Shown here in pieces: positions 11,076-20,758 of a stretch of DNA of 64,000 nucleotides; the first letter of the stretch is position 1, and each line of letters opens with the position of its first letter. Both the position numbers and the translations under genes were made by a program. Under the pieces are notes generated by a model that saw nothing but the letters and a program-made list of their open reading frames with translations, was not told the DNA's origin and did not search any database. The stretch comes from Natronocella acetinitrilica (GTDB lineage Bacteria; Pseudomonadota; Gammaproteobacteria; Nitrococcales; Aquisalimonadaceae), in assembly GCF_024170285.1 (NCBI RefSeq), contig NZ_JALJXV010000010.1:1-64000 (forward strand). Reading direction: 5' to 3'.

Positions 11076-11189
11076 ATGAAAGTACGCGCTTCGGTGAAAA
11101 AGATCTGCCGAAACTGCAAGATCATTCGGCGTGGCGGCGTGGTGCGTGTGATTTGCACCGACGCACGGCACAAGCAGCGTCAGGGTTGA
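11076..11189 (+). CDS. rpmJ: 50S ribosomal protein L36 (bL36), zinc-binding form
   Basis: This short gene encodes 37 residues: [20 protein letters not shown] followed by [17 protein letters not shown]. Cys11, Cys14, Cys27 and His32 form the zinc site of the C-plus type. It is preceded by GGAG at a good distance from the ATG. Position between secY and rpsM is standard. Zinc-dependent L36 coexisting with zinc-free S14 is common in gammaproteobacteria. Confidence 0.97.
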   Translation: MKVRASVKKICRNCKIIRRGGVVRVICTDARHKQRQG

Positions 11190-11198
11190 TCTGTAGTT

Positions 11199-11216
11199 AT
11201 CCGATTCTGGTCGGAT
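11199..11216 (+). other. Short hairpin after rpmJ
   Basis: ATCCGA and TCGGAT are perfectly complementary around a 6-base loop, 10 bases after the rpmJ stop and directly before a candidate promoter. It is not followed by a T-run. It may mark the spc/alpha operon boundary, which in E. coli also lies between rpmJ and rpsM. Confidence 0.3.
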
Positions 11217-11217
11217 C

Positions 11218-11247
11218 TTGAACGGTAAATCATTGTTTAGCTAATAT
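11218..11247 (+). promoter_or_regulatory. Candidate alpha-operon promoter
   Basis: TTGAAC (11218-11223) and TAATAT (11242-11247) are separated by 18 bases in a conspicuously AT-rich stretch of an otherwise GC-rich operon. Each hexamer matches 4 of 6 consensus positions for sigma-70. The location just upstream of rpsM is where E. coli has its alpha-operon promoter and the S4-responsive leader. The assignment rests on position and hexamer match only. Confidence 0.4.
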
Positions 11248-11282
11248 TGCGGGTTTTTCCGCTCAGCTTGGGAGATGTATTC

Positions 11283-11639
11283 ATGGCGCGTATTGCAGGC
11301 GTCAACGTACCGGACCATAAGCACACAGTCATTGCCCTGACGGCGATCTACGGCATTGGCCGCGCAATCGCGGGGAAGATCTGTGAAGCCACCGGTATCG
11401 CCCCGCACCGCAAGGTCTCCGAGCTCGATGAGCAGGAACTTGAGACATTGCGTAACGAGGTGGGCAAGCACCTGGTCGAAGGTGATTTGCGCCGCAAGGT
11501 CGCAATGGATATCAAGCGCCTTACGGATCTTGGCAGCTACCGGGGTATCCGCCATCGTCGCGGCTTGCCTGTTCGCGGTCAGCAGACCCGGACCAACGCC
11601 CGTACCCGTAAGGGTCCGCGGCGTGCCGTACGCAAGTAA
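11283..11639 (+). CDS. rpsM: 30S ribosomal protein S13 (uS13)
   Basis: This 118-residue protein of the 30S head contacts P-site tRNA and bridges to the 50S subunit. The ATG at 11283, after GGGAGATG, gives [19 protein letters not shown]. An in-frame start 36 bases upstream is outside the conserved protein. The C-terminal signature [19 protein letters not shown] is complete. Confidence 0.98.
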   Translation: MARIAGVNVPDHKHTVIALTAIYGIGRAIAGKICEATGIAPHRKVSELDEQELETLRNEVGKHLVEGDLRRKVAMDIKRLTDLGSYRGIRHRRGLPVRGQQTRTNARTRKGPRRAVRK

Positions 11640-11703
11640 GACTTAGGACGGCAGCGCTGGGCTGCGTTTCGGATCGCGTTTCAACAAGATTGGGAATATC
11701 GCT

Positions 11704-12093
11704 ATGGCGAAGAGTCCGACCCGCACGCGGAAGCGTGTGAACAAAACAGTTGTTGATGGAATTGCGCATATCAATGCCACCTTCAACAACACCATGATCA
11801 TGATCACCGACCGCCAGGGTAATGCGTTGTCCTGGGCGAGTTCCGGTGGCAGTGGTTTCCGTGGCTCCCGGAAGAGCACGCCGTTTGCCGCGCAGGTCGC
11901 GTCGGACCGTGCCTGTCAGGCCGCGAAGGAGTACGGGCTCAAGAATCTTGAAGTTCGCGTGAAGGGGCCGGGGCCGGGGCGTGAGTCCGCGGTGCGTGCG
12001 CTGAACAATGCGGGCCTGAAGATCACGAACATCTCGGACGTGACGCCGATTCCCCATAACGGGTGTCGTCCGCCCAAAAAGCGCCGCGTCTGA
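11704..12093 (+). CDS. rpsK: 30S ribosomal protein S11 (uS11)
   Basis: This 129-residue platform protein lies near the mRNA exit site. It contains [19 protein letters not shown] and the C-terminal [17 protein letters not shown] motif. It belongs to the alpha operon between rpsM and rpsD. Confidence 0.98.
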   Translation: MAKSPTRTRKRVNKTVVDGIAHINATFNNTMIMITDRQGNALSWASSGGSGFRGSRKSTPFAAQVASDRACQAAKEYGLKNLEVRVKGPGPGRESAVRALNNAGLKITNISDVTPIPHNGCRPPKKRRV

Positions 12094-12110
12094 CGGATTG
12101 GAGTTCTAGC

Positions 12111-12731
12111 ATGGCAAGGTATATCGGACCCAAGTGCAAGCTCGCCCGCCGTGAAGGGACGGATCTGTTCCTCAAGAGCGGTATGCGGCCTCTTGAAAGC
12201 AAGTGCAAGCTCGACACGCCGCCGGGGCAGCATGGCCAGCGCCGGACCCGCGTGTCCGACTACGGGCTGCAGTTGCGCGAAAAGCAGAAGTTGCGCCGTA
12301 TCTACGGCGTGCTTGAGCGGCAGTTCCGCAATTATTACAAGGCCGCCGCCAAGCTCAAGGGCTCGACCGGTGAGAACCTCCTGCAACTGCTCGAAGCACG
12401 TCTGGACAACGTCGTGTGGCGCATGGGCCTGGGTACAACCCGCGCCGAGGCGCGGCAGCTTGTTTCCCATCGGGCAGTGCTGGTCAATGGTCAGACGGTG
12501 AACATCCCGTCCTACCAGGTACGTCCCGGTGACGTGATCACCGTGCGGGAGAAGGCTCGCAACCAGGCGCGCATCCAGGGTGCCATGGAGCTTGCCCAGC
12601 AGAACGGCTTCGTCGATTGGGTCGAAGTTGACACCAAGAAGTTCGAGGGCACCTTCAAGGCACTGCCGGAGCGTTCCGATCTCTCCGCGGAAATTAACGA
12701 GCACCTCGTGGTCGAGCTTTACTCGAAGTAA
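12111..12731 (+). CDS. rpsD: 30S ribosomal protein S4 (uS4)
   Basis: This 206-residue primary assembly protein is, in E. coli, the alpha operon repressor. ATG 12111 yields [20 protein letters not shown]. The S4 RNA-binding domain (residues ~95-155) shows [20 protein letters not shown] and [20 protein letters not shown]. The upstream open frame overlaps rpsK and is not conserved. Confidence 0.98.
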   Translation: MARYIGPKCKLARREGTDLFLKSGMRPLESKCKLDTPPGQHGQRRTRVSDYGLQLREKQKLRRIYGVLERQFRNYYKAAAKLKGSTGENLLQLLEARLDNVVWRMGLGTTRAEARQLVSHRAVLVNGQTVNIPSYQVRPGDVITVREKARNQARIQGAMELAQQNGFVDWVEVDTKKFEGTFKALPERSDLSAEINEHLVVELYSK

Positions 12732-12765
12732 GAGTCCGACGCGATTCACCCCAGAGGACGTTCGA

Positions 12766-13764
12766 ATGCAGGCTCAGTTCAAAGATTTTCTCAAGCCGCG
12801 GGTCGTGGATGTCAGCGCGCAGGATGCACGTCGCGCGCGCATCACTGTCGAGCCGCTGGAACGTGGCTTCGGCCATACGCTGGGTAACGCCCTGCGCCGT
12901 ATCCTTCTGTCCTCCATGCCCGGCTACGCCGTGGTCGAGGCGGAAATCGACAATGTGCTTCACGAGTACACTGCCGTAGAGGGCGTGCAGGAAGATGTGG
13001 TCGATATTCTTCTGAACCTCAAGCAGCTTGCGGTGCGTCTGCACGGCAAGGATGAGGTCACCTTGAAGCTGTCCAAGAAGGGGCCCGGTGTGGTCACGGC
13101 AGCGGATATCGAGGTTGATCACTCTGTTGAGATCAAGAACCCGGATCTCGTGATTGCCCACCTGACCAAGAGCGGTGAGCTGAGCATGCGGCTGCGCGTG
13201 GTCAAGGGGCGTGGTTACGAAGCAGTGACCCAGCGTGATCAGGAAGAGGAGCGGCCAATAGGTCGGCTGCAACTCGATGCCAGCTACAGCCCGGTGCGGC
13301 GTGTTGCCTACGCGGTGGAAAGTGCCCGTGTCGAGCAGCGCACCGACCTGGACAAGCTGGTGCTGGATATCGAGACCAACGGTGTCATCGAGCCTGAAGA
13401 GGCGCTGCGCTTTGCCGCGGGCCTGCTACAGGATCAGTTCAGCGTTTTTGTCTCGCTTGAGGGTGGAGATGAGTTCTCCGAGCCCGACATGCGTGAGCCT
13501 GAAGTGGATCCCGTGCTGCTGCGGCCCATTGACGACCTGGAACTCACCGTGCGTTCGGCGAACTGCCTGAAGGCGGAGAGCATTCACTATGTGGGCGACC
13601 TGGTACAGCGTACCGAGGTCGAGCTGCTCAAGACGCCGAATCTGGGTAAGAAATCGCTTACCGAGATCAAGGAAGTGCTTGCGTCCCACGGCCTGTCGCT
13701 GGGTATGCGTCTTGATGAGTGGCCGCCCGCCGCGCTGGGCGAGAGAGAACACATCGCCGGCTAG
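12766..13764 (+). CDS. rpoA: DNA-directed RNA polymerase subunit alpha
   Basis: This 332-residue subunit nucleates RNA polymerase assembly. The N-terminal domain (about 1-235) includes [20 protein letters not shown], the dimer and beta-binding region. A flexible linker follows. The C-terminal domain (about 250-325) has [17 protein letters not shown] and [17 protein letters not shown], the helix-hairpin-helix surface for UP elements and activators. ATG 12766 is the only start matching the family N-terminus. Confidence 0.99.
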   Translation: MQAQFKDFLKPRVVDVSAQDARRARITVEPLERGFGHTLGNALRRILLSSMPGYAVVEAEIDNVLHEYTAVEGVQEDVVDILLNLKQLAVRLHGKDEVTLKLSKKGPGVVTAADIEVDHSVEIKNPDLVIAHLTKSGELSMRLRVVKGRGYEAVTQRDQEEERPIGRLQLDASYSPVRRVAYAVESARVEQRTDLDKLVLDIETNGVIEPEEALRFAAGLLQDQFSVFVSLEGGDEFSEPDMREPEVDPVLLRPIDDLELTVRSANCLKAESIHYVGDLVQRTEVELLKTPNLGKKSLTEIKEVLASHGLSLGMRLDEWPPAALGEREHIAG

Positions 13765-13806
13765 ACCACGGGTCTACCCGGCTCATTGATGGAAAGGTAA
13801 TCGACC

Positions 13807-14280
13807 ATGCGTCACCGTAAATCCGGACGTAAACTCAATCGGAACAGCACGCATCGCGAAGCGATGTTCCGTAACATGGCTGCGTCGTTGTTCACCCATG
13901 AGGCGATCAAGACGACCCTGCCCAAGGCGAAGGAACTGCGCCGGGTTGCCGAGCCGATGATCACCATGGCCAAGGAAGACAACGTCGCGCGTCGACGTAT
14001 TGTCTTCTCCCGGCTGCGGGACAAGTCGGCCCTCGGTAAGCTGTTCAACGAACTCGGGCCGCGCTATCAGGACCGCCCCGGCGGTTACCTGCGGATTCTC
14101 AAGTGCGGGTTCCGCGCCGGCGACAATGCCCCCATGGCGTACGTCGAACTGGTGGATCGCCCGGAGGTCGAGCCGGAAGAACTGACGGCGACGCCCGCCG
14201 AACAGGCGGAATCCAAGCCGGAAGAGACGCCGGAAGTGGAAACCCCCGAGCAGACCGAGGAAGCCCCCGCCAAGCAGTAA
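13807..14280 (+). CDS. rplQ: 50S ribosomal protein L17 (bL17) with acidic tail
   Basis: This 157-residue protein lies at the tunnel exit. The first ~122 residues are canonical ([59 protein letters not shown]). They are followed by a ~33-residue low-complexity tail rich in Glu, Pro, Thr and Ala. E. coli L17 has 127 residues, so the tail is an addition. It is intact in frame and ends just before the operon terminator. Confidence 0.97.
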   Translation: MRHRKSGRKLNRNSTHREAMFRNMAASLFTHEAIKTTLPKAKELRRVAEPMITMAKEDNVARRRIVFSRLRDKSALGKLFNELGPRYQDRPGGYLRILKCGFRAGDNAPMAYVELVDRPEVEPEELTATPAEQAESKPEETPEVETPEQTEEAPAKQ

Positions 14281-14304
14281 CGGTGGGCGGACGTTTCCGC
14301 GGAG

Positions 14305-14331
14305 AACCGGGCCCTTGCGGCCCGGTTTTTT
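14305..14331 (+). terminator. Intrinsic terminator of the ribosomal operon
   Basis: A perfect 9-bp stem (AACCGGGCC / GGCCCGGTT) encloses the 5-base loop CTTGC and runs directly into a T tract. It lies 24 bases after the rplQ stop and is the clearest intrinsic terminator in the window. Confidence 0.92.
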
Positions 14332-14353
14332 GTTGTGGGGTCTGCGTTGTTGT

Positions 14354-14634
14354 GGTGCGTTACGCGCTGCGCGCTAACACACCCTCCATGAGTGAGCGGG
14401 GAACCGCGGTCCGGTACGCCGCTCATGGACACGCCGTAAACCCGTCCCTGGGGGCTCGACAGCGACATCCCTGTCGCTGACGGTCCATGAGCGGCGCACC
14501 GGACCGCGGTTTGTGCCTGTGGCCTTGGGGGCAATACCACCGCGGTTGTGGTGCGTTACGGCCTTCGGCCTAACACACCCTACGTTTGGCCGTGCCCGCT
14601 GTAGGGTGTGTTAGCGCGCAGCGCGTAACGCACC
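14354..14634. repeat. Composite REP-like element, copy 1 (281 bp)
   Basis: Three ~34-bp REP-like units lie at 14354-14387 (forward), 14550-14583 (forward) and 14601-14634 (inverted). Each has an imperfect palindrome flanked on one side by CTAC/GTAG (CTCC in the first). The first and third units carry the central word GCGCTGCGCGC and its complement. The second carries GGCCTTCGGCC. A second, longer palindrome fills the space between units 1 and 2. The stretch has no plausible gene. It occupies the 442-bp gap between the rplQ terminator and the next gene; the rest of that gap is unremarkable. The reverse-complement architecture recurs at 39966-40248. Confidence 0.88.
14403..14510. repeat. Long palindrome inside composite copy 1
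   Basis: The 27-bp arms 14403-14429 and 14484-14510 are reverse complements with a single mismatch. The 54-bp loop contains a nested hairpin at 14460-14479 (CAGCGACA, loop TCCC, TGTCGCTG). The loop sequence is nearly the same, in inverted orientation, at 40119-40170, whereas the outer part of the arms differs between copies but stays self-complementary. Confidence 0.85.
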
Positions 14635-14722
14635 ATGTCGGCGCTAGGGGCGGCCCCTGTAAAGTCCCCGCCGCCGATAACCCTGTTAGCATGCACCCCA
14701 TTCCCCGCATTCGGAGCGACGC

Positions 14723-15457
14723 ATGATGATCGCCCTGTTCACGGATTTCGGTTTGCGCGGCCCGTACGTTGGCCAGATGAAGGCACGCCTTTTCTCCTCG
14801 GGGTTCGCCGGCCCGGTGGTGGATTTGCTCCACGACGGGCCAGCCATGGATCCCCGTGCGGCGGCTTATCTACTGGAGCCATTCAGCCGTTACCTGCCTG
14901 AAGGCGCGGTGGTGTTGGCGGTGGTGGACCCTGGCGTTGGCACGGAAGCCCGGGACGGCTGCGTGATTCGTGCCGATGGGCGATGGTTCGTGGGCCCGGA
15001 CAACGGTTTGTTCGAGTTCGTGCAGCGCCGGGCCGCCGAGGTCGAGCGCTGGCCGCTGCCCGCGGCTCCTGAGGGCGCCAGCCCCACATTCCATGGCAGG
15101 GATGTCTTCGCCGATATTGCCGCCGCTGTTGCGATCGGCACGTGGCGATCGGAGCAGGCTGCGGCTGGCGGTCCGCGCTTCCCCGACTGGGGAGACGACA
15201 CGCCTTACGTGCTCTACATTGATGACTATGGTAATGCCATGACCGGCATTCGCGGTGAGGCACTGGCTGACACGGCGATTCTGCAGGCGGGGGAGCACCG
15301 CCTTGTTCATGCGACAACGTTCGGCCGCATGCCTGCCGGCGCCGGTTTCTGGCACCGCAATTCGTCGGGACTCGTTGAGGTGTCGGTCAATCTCGGACAC
15401 GCCGCCCACACGTTTGATCTGGCCCCCGGCAGCCTAGTCCGTCTCCTCCGCCCCTGA
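14723..15457 (+). CDS. SAM hydroxide adenosyltransferase family protein (DUF62 / chlorinase-fluorinase superfamily)
   Basis: The 244-residue product belongs to the family whose characterised members hydrolyse S-adenosylmethionine to adenosine and methionine using an activated water. Seen in the sequence are the N-terminal ALFTDFGLRGPYVGQMK, the VVDPGVGTEAR segment with the catalytic Asp region, VGPDNGLFEF, FHGRDVFADIAA with the conserved His, and the C-terminal domain with YIDDYGNAMTGI. The arginine usually seven residues after the Asp appears to be Ala here, with Arg at the eighth position. There are two adjacent ATG codons; either could start. It probably heads a two-gene unit with the small protein downstream. 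Halogenase activity is unlikely because most bacterial members are hydrolases. Confidence 0.85.
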   Translation: MMIALFTDFGLRGPYVGQMKARLFSSGFAGPVVDLLHDGPAMDPRAAAYLLEPFSRYLPEGAVVLAVVDPGVGTEARDGCVIRADGRWFVGPDNGLFEFVQRRAAEVERWPLPAAPEGASPTFHGRDVFADIAAAVAIGTWRSEQAAAGGPRFPDWGDDTPYVLYIDDYGNAMTGIRGEALADTAILQAGEHRLVHATTFGRMPAGAGFWHRNSSGLVEVSVNLGHAAHTFDLAPGSLVRLLRP

Positions 15458-15470
15458 TTCAGGAGTACCC

Positions 15471-15746
15471 ATGAAGATCAGTATCGATGTCGACGCCACA
15501 CCGGAAGAGCTGCGCCGCTTTATCGGTTTGCCGGATCTCCAACCCCTGCAGGATGAATTGCTCAATTCGATTCGCGAGCGCATGCATGCCGGGCAGGAGG
15601 GCTATGATCCCGTGACGCTGATGAAGCCCTTTCTTCCGGGCGCTCACCAGAACATGGAGGCATTTCAGAAGCTGTTCTGGGATGCATTTCGGCAACAGGG
15701 TGATGCGATGAAGAGCCCGGGCGGGAAGCAGGGCGGCAAGAAGTAG
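15471..15746 (+). CDS. Small conserved protein, DUF6489-like
   Basis: This 91-residue hydrophilic protein begins MKISIDVDATPEELRRFIGL and has a lysine/glycine-rich tail (KSPGGKQGGKK). The N-terminal pattern, a beta strand followed by TPEE and a helix with GLPD, resembles a small proteobacterial family I know as DUF6489, of unknown function. It has no signal peptide or membrane segment. It lies 13 bases after the SAM-hydrolase gene with GGAG before its ATG, so the two are probably co-expressed. No function can be assigned. Confidence 0.7.
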   Translation: MKISIDVDATPEELRRFIGLPDLQPLQDELLNSIRERMHAGQEGYDPVTLMKPFLPGAHQNMEAFQKLFWDAFRQQGDAMKSPGGKQGGKK

Positions 15747-15921
15747 ATCGATCGGGCCTGGCGTCGGCGGGTCTTCCTGTCCGGACAATGCCCGGTTGTC
15801 GCCGGTCTGATACAATACGGCCGCCTAATGTCGCTGCACCGCAGCATTCGCGAGATTGCGGTGCGCGCACACGGTTTCACCCGGAGCGCGACTCCGGGAC
15901 AACCCACAAGGGAGAGTAACG

Positions 15922-16902
15922 ATGAAAGCACCTGTACGCGTAGCAGTCACGGGGGCCGCCGGGCAGATTGGCTACAGCCTGCTGTTCCGCATTGCTTCGG
16001 GCGATATGCTGGGCAAGGACCAGCCGGTCATTCTTCAGCTACTGGAGATTACCCCCGCCCTGGAGGCAGTGGGTGGCGTGGTCATGGAACTGGAGGATTG
16101 CGCCTTCCCGCTCCTGGCAGGTGTGACCATCAGTGACAAGGCGGAAGAGGCCTTCAAGGACGCGGACTACGCCATGCTGGTTGGCGCGCGGCCACGTGGC
16201 CCCGGCATGGAGCGCAAGGATCTGCTGGAAGCCAATGCGGCGATCTTCTCCGCTCAGGGCAAGGCGCTGAATGATGCAGCCAGCAGGGATGTGCGGGTTC
16301 TGGTGGTCGGCAACCCTGCCAACACCAATGCCCTGATCGCGCAGAAGAACGCCCCGGATATCAATCCCGGTCAGTTCACCGCCATGACCCGGCTGGATCA
16401 CAACCGCGCCCTGGCCCAGCTTGCCGGCAAGGTTGGCGTGCACACCACGGACATCACGCGCATGACCATCTGGGGCAACCATTCCGCCACCCAGTACCCG
16501 GATATCAGCCACACCCTTATCAAGGGTGAGGCTGCCGCCGGAAAGGTTGATCGCGGCTGGTACGAGAATGAGTTCATCTCCACCGTGCAGCAGCGTGGTG
16601 CGGCGATCATCAAGGCTCGTGGTGCCTCCAGCGCGGCATCCGCTGCCAGCTCTGCAATCGACCATATGCGCACCTGGGCGCTGGGCACCGCTGACGGCGA
16701 CTGGACCAGCATGGGGATTCCCTCGGATGGCAGCTACGGCATCACCGAGGGTCTGATCTATTCATTTCCCGTGACGTGCAAGAACGGTCAGTACGAGATC
16801 GTGCAGGGGCTGGAGGTTGATAGCTTCAGCCGCGAGAAGATGCAGGCGACGGAGAACGAGCTGGTCGGAGAACGCGACGCGGTGAAGCACCTGTTGCCTT
16901 GA
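15922..16902 (+). CDS. mdh: Malate dehydrogenase
   Basis: This 326-residue NAD-dependent enzyme of the TCA cycle interconverts malate and oxaloacetate. It is the MDH type with [19 protein letters not shown] at the nucleotide site (residues ~9-27). The mobile-loop arginines lie in [17 protein letters not shown]. It also has [12 protein letters not shown], the substrate Arg in [13 protein letters not shown], and the catalytic His in [15 protein letters not shown] 15922 follows GGGAGAG; the longer frame upstream is not conserved. A TACAAT hexamer at 15811-15816 could be its -10, without a convincing -35. Confidence 0.96.
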   Translation: MKAPVRVAVTGAAGQIGYSLLFRIASGDMLGKDQPVILQLLEITPALEAVGGVVMELEDCAFPLLAGVTISDKAEEAFKDADYAMLVGARPRGPGMERKDLLEANAAIFSAQGKALNDAASRDVRVLVVGNPANTNALIAQKNAPDINPGQFTAMTRLDHNRALAQLAGKVGVHTTDITRMTIWGNHSATQYPDISHTLIKGEAAAGKVDRGWYENEFISTVQQRGAAIIKARGASSAASAASSAIDHMRTWALGTADGDWTSMGIPSDGSYGITEGLIYSFPVTCKNGQYEIVQGLEVDSFSREKMQATENELVGERDAVKHLLP

Positions 16903-16925
16903 GGGGAATCAGTCTCCATGCGATT

Positions 16926-16950
16926 CGGCGCCGGCCATGATCCGGCGCCG
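16926..16950 (+). terminator. Hairpin after mdh, possible terminator
   Basis: A perfect 9-bp stem (CGGCGCCGG / CCGGCGCCG) with a 7-base loop lies 23 bases after the mdh stop. There is no T-run, so it may act with the adjacent REP-like pair or as an mRNA 3' stabiliser, not as a classical intrinsic terminator. Confidence 0.45.
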
Positions 16951-16954
16951 TTGC

Positions 16955-17050
16955 GGTGCGTTACGCGCTAAGCGCTAACGCACCCTACAGTCGGCCGTGC
17001 CTGACCGAGGCCCCGCGTAGGGTGTGTTAGCGCGAAGCGCGTAACGCACC
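16955..17050. repeat. Inverted pair of REP-like units (BIME-like)
   Basis: Units at 16955-16988 and 17017-17050 face each other, with the CTAC and GTAG ends inward and a 28-bp spacer. The central words are GCGCTAAGCGC on the left and GCGCGAAGCGC on the right. The pair lies between the convergent mdh and upp genes and is the simplest member of the family in this window. Confidence 0.85.
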
Positions 17051-17080
17051 ATAACCAACCCCCGGCATCGCAGAAATCCC

Positions 17081-17713
17081 TCACTTGGTACCAAACATCC
17101 GGTCGCCGGCGTCGCCGAGGCCGGGCACGATGTAGGCCTTTTCGTTCAGGCCATCGTCAATGGCGGCGGTGTAAATCGGCACGTCCGGGTGCGCTTCATG
17201 GAAGGACGCAATGCCCTCGGGGGCGGCCAGCAGGCACACAAAGCGAATATGCACCGCACCGGCCTCCTTGAGCCGGGCGACGGCGGCCGCGGCGGAGTGT
17301 CCAGTGGCGAGCATGGGATCCACCACGATCACTTCTCGCTCGTCCAGGTGCGAGGGCACCTTGAAGTAGTATTCCACTGCCTCGAGTGTATCCGGGTCGC
17401 GATACAGGCCCACATGTCCTACCCGGGCCGATGGCACTAGGTCGAGCATGCCCTCCAGCAGGCCGTTACCCGCCCGCAAGACCGACACGAAGCAGAGCTT
17501 TTTGCCGTCCAGCGTGGGTGCGTCCATGGGCTGCAATGGGGTCTCGATGCGGGTGCTGGTCAAACGCAGGTCGCGGGTGACCTCATAGCAGAGCAGCAGG
17601 GCGATCTCCCGCAGGATGCCGCGAAACTTGGAGGTCGAGGTGGACTTCTTTCGCAGCACTGTGAGCTTGTGCTGCACCAGCGGGTGGTCGATCACGTGGG
17701 TCACGGCGGCCAT
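17081..17713 (-). CDS. upp: Uracil phosphoribosyltransferase
   Basis: This 210-residue cytosolic salvage enzyme makes UMP from uracil and PRPP. The start is ATG at 17713, preceded by GGAGAAAGGC. A TTG 15 bases upstream lies inside that ribosome binding site and is rejected. Conserved parts are [14 protein letters not shown], the substrate region [15 protein letters not shown], the PRPP loop [17 protein letters not shown], and the C-terminal uracil pocket [16 protein letters not shown]. No uracil permease lies next to it. Confidence 0.97.
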   Translation of the reverse strand: MAAVTHVIDHPLVQHKLTVLRKKSTSTSKFRGILREIALLLCYEVTRDLRLTSTRIETPLQPMDAPTLDGKKLCFVSVLRAGNGLLEGMLDLVPSARVGHVGLYRDPDTLEAVEYYFKVPSHLDEREVIVVDPMLATGHSAAAAVARLKEAGAVHIRFVCLLAAPEGIASFHEAHPDVPIYTAAIDDGLNEKAYIVPGLGDAGDRMFGTK

Positions 17714-17750
17714 GCCTTTCTCCAGCAATAGAGGTGTGTACGCTGCTCGC

Positions 17751-20600
17751 TCAGGAACCGGTCCTTCGGGCGGCGTCGGGCTTCAGCATCGGAGCAAGAT
17801 AACGCCCGGTGTGGGAGCTTTCCACCGCCGCGACCGCTTCAGGCGTTCCCGTTGCAATGATCTGCCCGCCGCCGGTGCCACCCTCGGGCCCCAGGTCGAT
17901 AATCCAGTCAGCGGTCTTGATGACGTCCAGATTGTGCTCGATCACCACGATGGTATTGCCGTTGTCCCGCAAACGGTGGAGCACGCCCAGCAATTGCTCG
18001 ATGTCGTGGAAGTGCAGCCCCGTGGTGGGCTCGTCCAGGATGTAGAGCGTATGCCCTGTATCGCGCTTCGAAAGCTCGCGAGCGAGCTTGACCCGCTGTG
18101 CCTCACCGCCAGACAGGGTGGTGGCGCTCTGGCCGAGTTTCACGTATGTCAGCCCCACGTCCATCAGGGTCTGTAGCTTGCGCTTCAGCACCGGCACCGG
18201 ATCGAATAGCGGCAGGGCATCTTCCACGGTGAGGTCCAGCACCTGATGGATGTTGAGCCCCTTGTACTTCACCTCCAGGGTTTCCCTGTTGTAGCGTCGC
18301 CCGTGGCAGACGTCGCAGGGCACGTAGACGTCCGGCAGGAAGTGCATCTCTACCCGGACGACGCCGTCCCCCTGGCAGGCCTCGCAGCGCCCGCCCTTCA
18401 CATTGAAACTGAATCGGCCCGGCGCGTAACCCCGGGCCCGAGCCTCCTGGGTACCGGCGAACAACTCCCGGATACCGGTAAAGATGCCGGTATAGGTGGC
18501 GGGGTTGGAGCGGGGCGTCCTGCCGATGGGGCTCTGGTCGATGTCCACGACCTTATCGAACAGTTCAAGGCCCTCCACCGCGTCGCATTCGGCGGGCTCC
18601 ACGGCAGCACCGTTCAGCGAGCGCGCCGCCGCCTTGTAGAGCGTTTCATTGATCAGCGTCGACTTGCCCGAGCCGGATACGCCGGTCACGCACACCATGA
18701 GTCCGGCCGGTATGGAAGCATCGACTCCCTGCAGGTTGTGGCCGCGGGCGTTGCGGATGGTGAGCCACTGGTCCGGCTGCGGCGGGATGCGGCGCTCCGG
18801 CAGGGCGATGCCGCGTCGCCCGGACAAATACTGCCCGGTGAGGGAGTCCGCCGACGCGGCAATCTGGGCCGGCGTGCCCTGCGCTACCAGCAGCCCGCCC
18901 CGGGTGCCGGCGCCCGGCCCCATGTCCACCACATGGTCTGCCTGTCGAATGGCGTCCTCGTCGTGCTCCACCACGATCACCGTGTTGCCCATGTCCCGCA
19001 GGCGGGTGAGGGTTTCCAGCAGCCGATCATTGTCCCGCTGGTGCAGGCCGATGGAGGGTTCGTCCAGCACGTACATCACGCCGACCAGCCCGGCACCGAT
19101 CTGGCTTGCCAGGCGAATCCGCTGTGCCTCGCCGCCGGAGAGCGTGCCGGCACCGCGATCCAGGGTCAGGTATTGCAGGCCCACGTTGAGCAGGAAGCGC
19201 AGCCGGGCGCGGATCTCCTGGACGATGCGCTCGGCGATCTCGCCCTTGGCGCCGGGGAGTTCCAGCCCCTCGAAGTAGTCCAGGCACTCGCCGACGGCCA
19301 GTGCCGCGACCTCTGGCAGTCGCATGTCGCCCACGAACACGTGGCGCGCGCTCTCGTTAAGGCGGGCTCCGTGGCATTCCGGGCACACCCGGCTGCTGAT
19401 ATAGCGGCCAAGTTCCTCGCGCACGATATTGGATTCGGATTCCCGGTAGCGCCGCTCCATGTTGGGAATGACGCCTTCGAAGGCGTGTTCCCGCGTGGCG
19501 CGCTTACCGTTCCCCTGCAGGTAGCGGAAACGAATCACCTCTTCACCACTGCCGTGGAGAAGCACCTGGCGAACCTGTTCCGGTAGGTCCTGGTAGGGCG
19601 TTCCGGGATCGAAGTCGTAGTGCTCTGCCAGCGACTCGATCATGTGGAAATAGTAGGCGTTGCGCCGATCCCATCCACGTATCGCGCCACCGGCAAGACT
19701 CACTGCCGGATTGGTGATCAGGCGATCCGGATCGAAGAACTGGGTGACGCCCAGGCCATCGCAGGTGGGGCAGGCGCCATGGGGGCTGTTGAACGAGAAC
19801 AGCCGTGGCTCGAGGCTGACTAGGGAGTAGCCGCAATGGGGGCAGGCATACTTTGATGAGAACGCTAGTGGCGGGCGCTCCGGTTCATCCATCCAGGCAA
19901 CCCGGAGGACGCCGTTGCCAAGGCCAAGCGCGGTCTCGATGGAGTCCGCCAGCCGTCCGGCGATATCCGGCCGCACCTTGAAGCGATCCACCACCGCTTC
20001 GATGGTGTGGTGGTGGCGGGGGTCCAGTGCCGGCATGGTGTCCAGGTCCACCACTGTGCCGTCGATTCGTGCCCGGATCAGGCCCTGGGCGCGTAGTTCC
20101 TGCAGCACCTGCTGGTGCTCGCCCTTGCGGTCGTCCACCACAGGCGCGAGCAGCATGACTTTCTCTCCCTCCGGCAGTTCCAGGATGTGATCCACCATCT
20201 GGCTCACCGTCTGGGCATTCAGGGCGACATCATGCTCCGGGCAGCGCGGAGTGCCCGCCCGGGCGTAGAGCAGCCGCAGGTAATCGTGGATTTCGGTCAC
20301 CGTGCCCACGGTGGAGCGTGGGTTGTGGGAGGTCGCCTTCTGCTCGATGGAGATCGCCGGTGAAAGCCCCTGGATGTCGTCGACATCCGGCTTGTCCATC
20401 ATGGACAGAAACTGCCGCGCGTAGGTGGACAGCGACTCCACATAGCGCCGCTGGCCCTCGGCATAGATGGTGTCGAAGGCCAGTGACGATTTGCCGGAAC
20501 CCGAGACCCCGGTGATGACGATGAGCCGATCCCGCGGCAGATCGACATCGATATTCTGCAGGTTGTGGGTGCGTGCGCCGCGTATGCTGATGAAGTTCAT
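17751..20600 (-). CDS. uvrA: Excinuclease ABC subunit A
   Basis: This 949-residue damage-recognition ATPase belongs to nucleotide excision repair and acts with UvrB and UvrC. It carries two ABC modules. Walker [12 protein letters not shown] lies at residues 31-41, a second [13 protein letters not shown] in the C-terminal half, and the signatures [12 protein letters not shown] and [12 protein letters not shown]. Zinc modules are visible at CPHCGYS...CPTCDG and CEACQGDG...CDVCHGR. It runs divergently from the MFS gene. I see no CTG-N10-CAG LexA-type box in the 158-bp divergent region. Confidence 0.98.
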   Translation of the reverse strand: MNFISIRGARTHNLQNIDVDLPRDRLIVITGVSGSGKSSLAFDTIYAEGQRRYVESLSTYARQFLSMMDKPDVDDIQGLSPAISIEQKATSHNPRSTVGTVTEIHDYLRLLYARAGTPRCPEHDVALNAQTVSQMVDHILELPEGEKVMLLAPVVDDRKGEHQQVLQELRAQGLIRARIDGTVVDLDTMPALDPRHHHTIEAVVDRFKVRPDIAGRLADSIETALGLGNGVLRVAWMDEPERPPLAFSSKYACPHCGYSLVSLEPRLFSFNSPHGACPTCDGLGVTQFFDPDRLITNPAVSLAGGAIRGWDRRNAYYFHMIESLAEHYDFDPGTPYQDLPEQVRQVLLHGSGEEVIRFRYLQGNGKRATREHAFEGVIPNMERRYRESESNIVREELGRYISSRVCPECHGARLNESARHVFVGDMRLPEVAALAVGECLDYFEGLELPGAKGEIAERIVQEIRARLRFLLNVGLQYLTLDRGAGTLSGGEAQRIRLASQIGAGLVGVMYVLDEPSIGLHQRDNDRLLETLTRLRDMGNTVIVVEHDEDAIRQADHVVDMGPGAGTRGGLLVAQGTPAQIAASADSLTGQYLSGRRGIALPERRIPPQPDQWLTIRNARGHNLQGVDASIPAGLMVCVTGVSGSGKSTLINETLYKAAARSLNGAAVEPAECDAVEGLELFDKVVDIDQSPIGRTPRSNPATYTGIFTGIRELFAGTQEARARGYAPGRFSFNVKGGRCEACQGDGVVRVEMHFLPDVYVPCDVCHGRRYNRETLEVKYKGLNIHQVLDLTVEDALPLFDPVPVLKRKLQTLMDVGLTYVKLGQSATTLSGGEAQRVKLARELSKRDTGHTLYILDEPTTGLHFHDIEQLLGVLHRLRDNGNTIVVIEHNLDVIKTADWIIDLGPEGGTGGGQIIATGTPEAVAAVESSHTGRYLAPMLKPDAARRTGS

Positions 20601-20758
20601 GGACCAACCGTTGGCGAGACAAAGCCGTACAGTTTACAACGTGCGCCACCTTGAATGCAGGTCCGCTGACGAGCATCCGGGTGGAAGCGGTCTGGCAAAC
20701 CGTTCTGGAAGGTGCGTACCATTGCGGCTTTCGCTGATTCGATAGAGCCGCCGCATCC

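Noticed and set aside
20601-20758. LexA box upstream of uvrA
   Set aside because: No CTG-N10-CAG palindrome was found in the divergent region on either strand.
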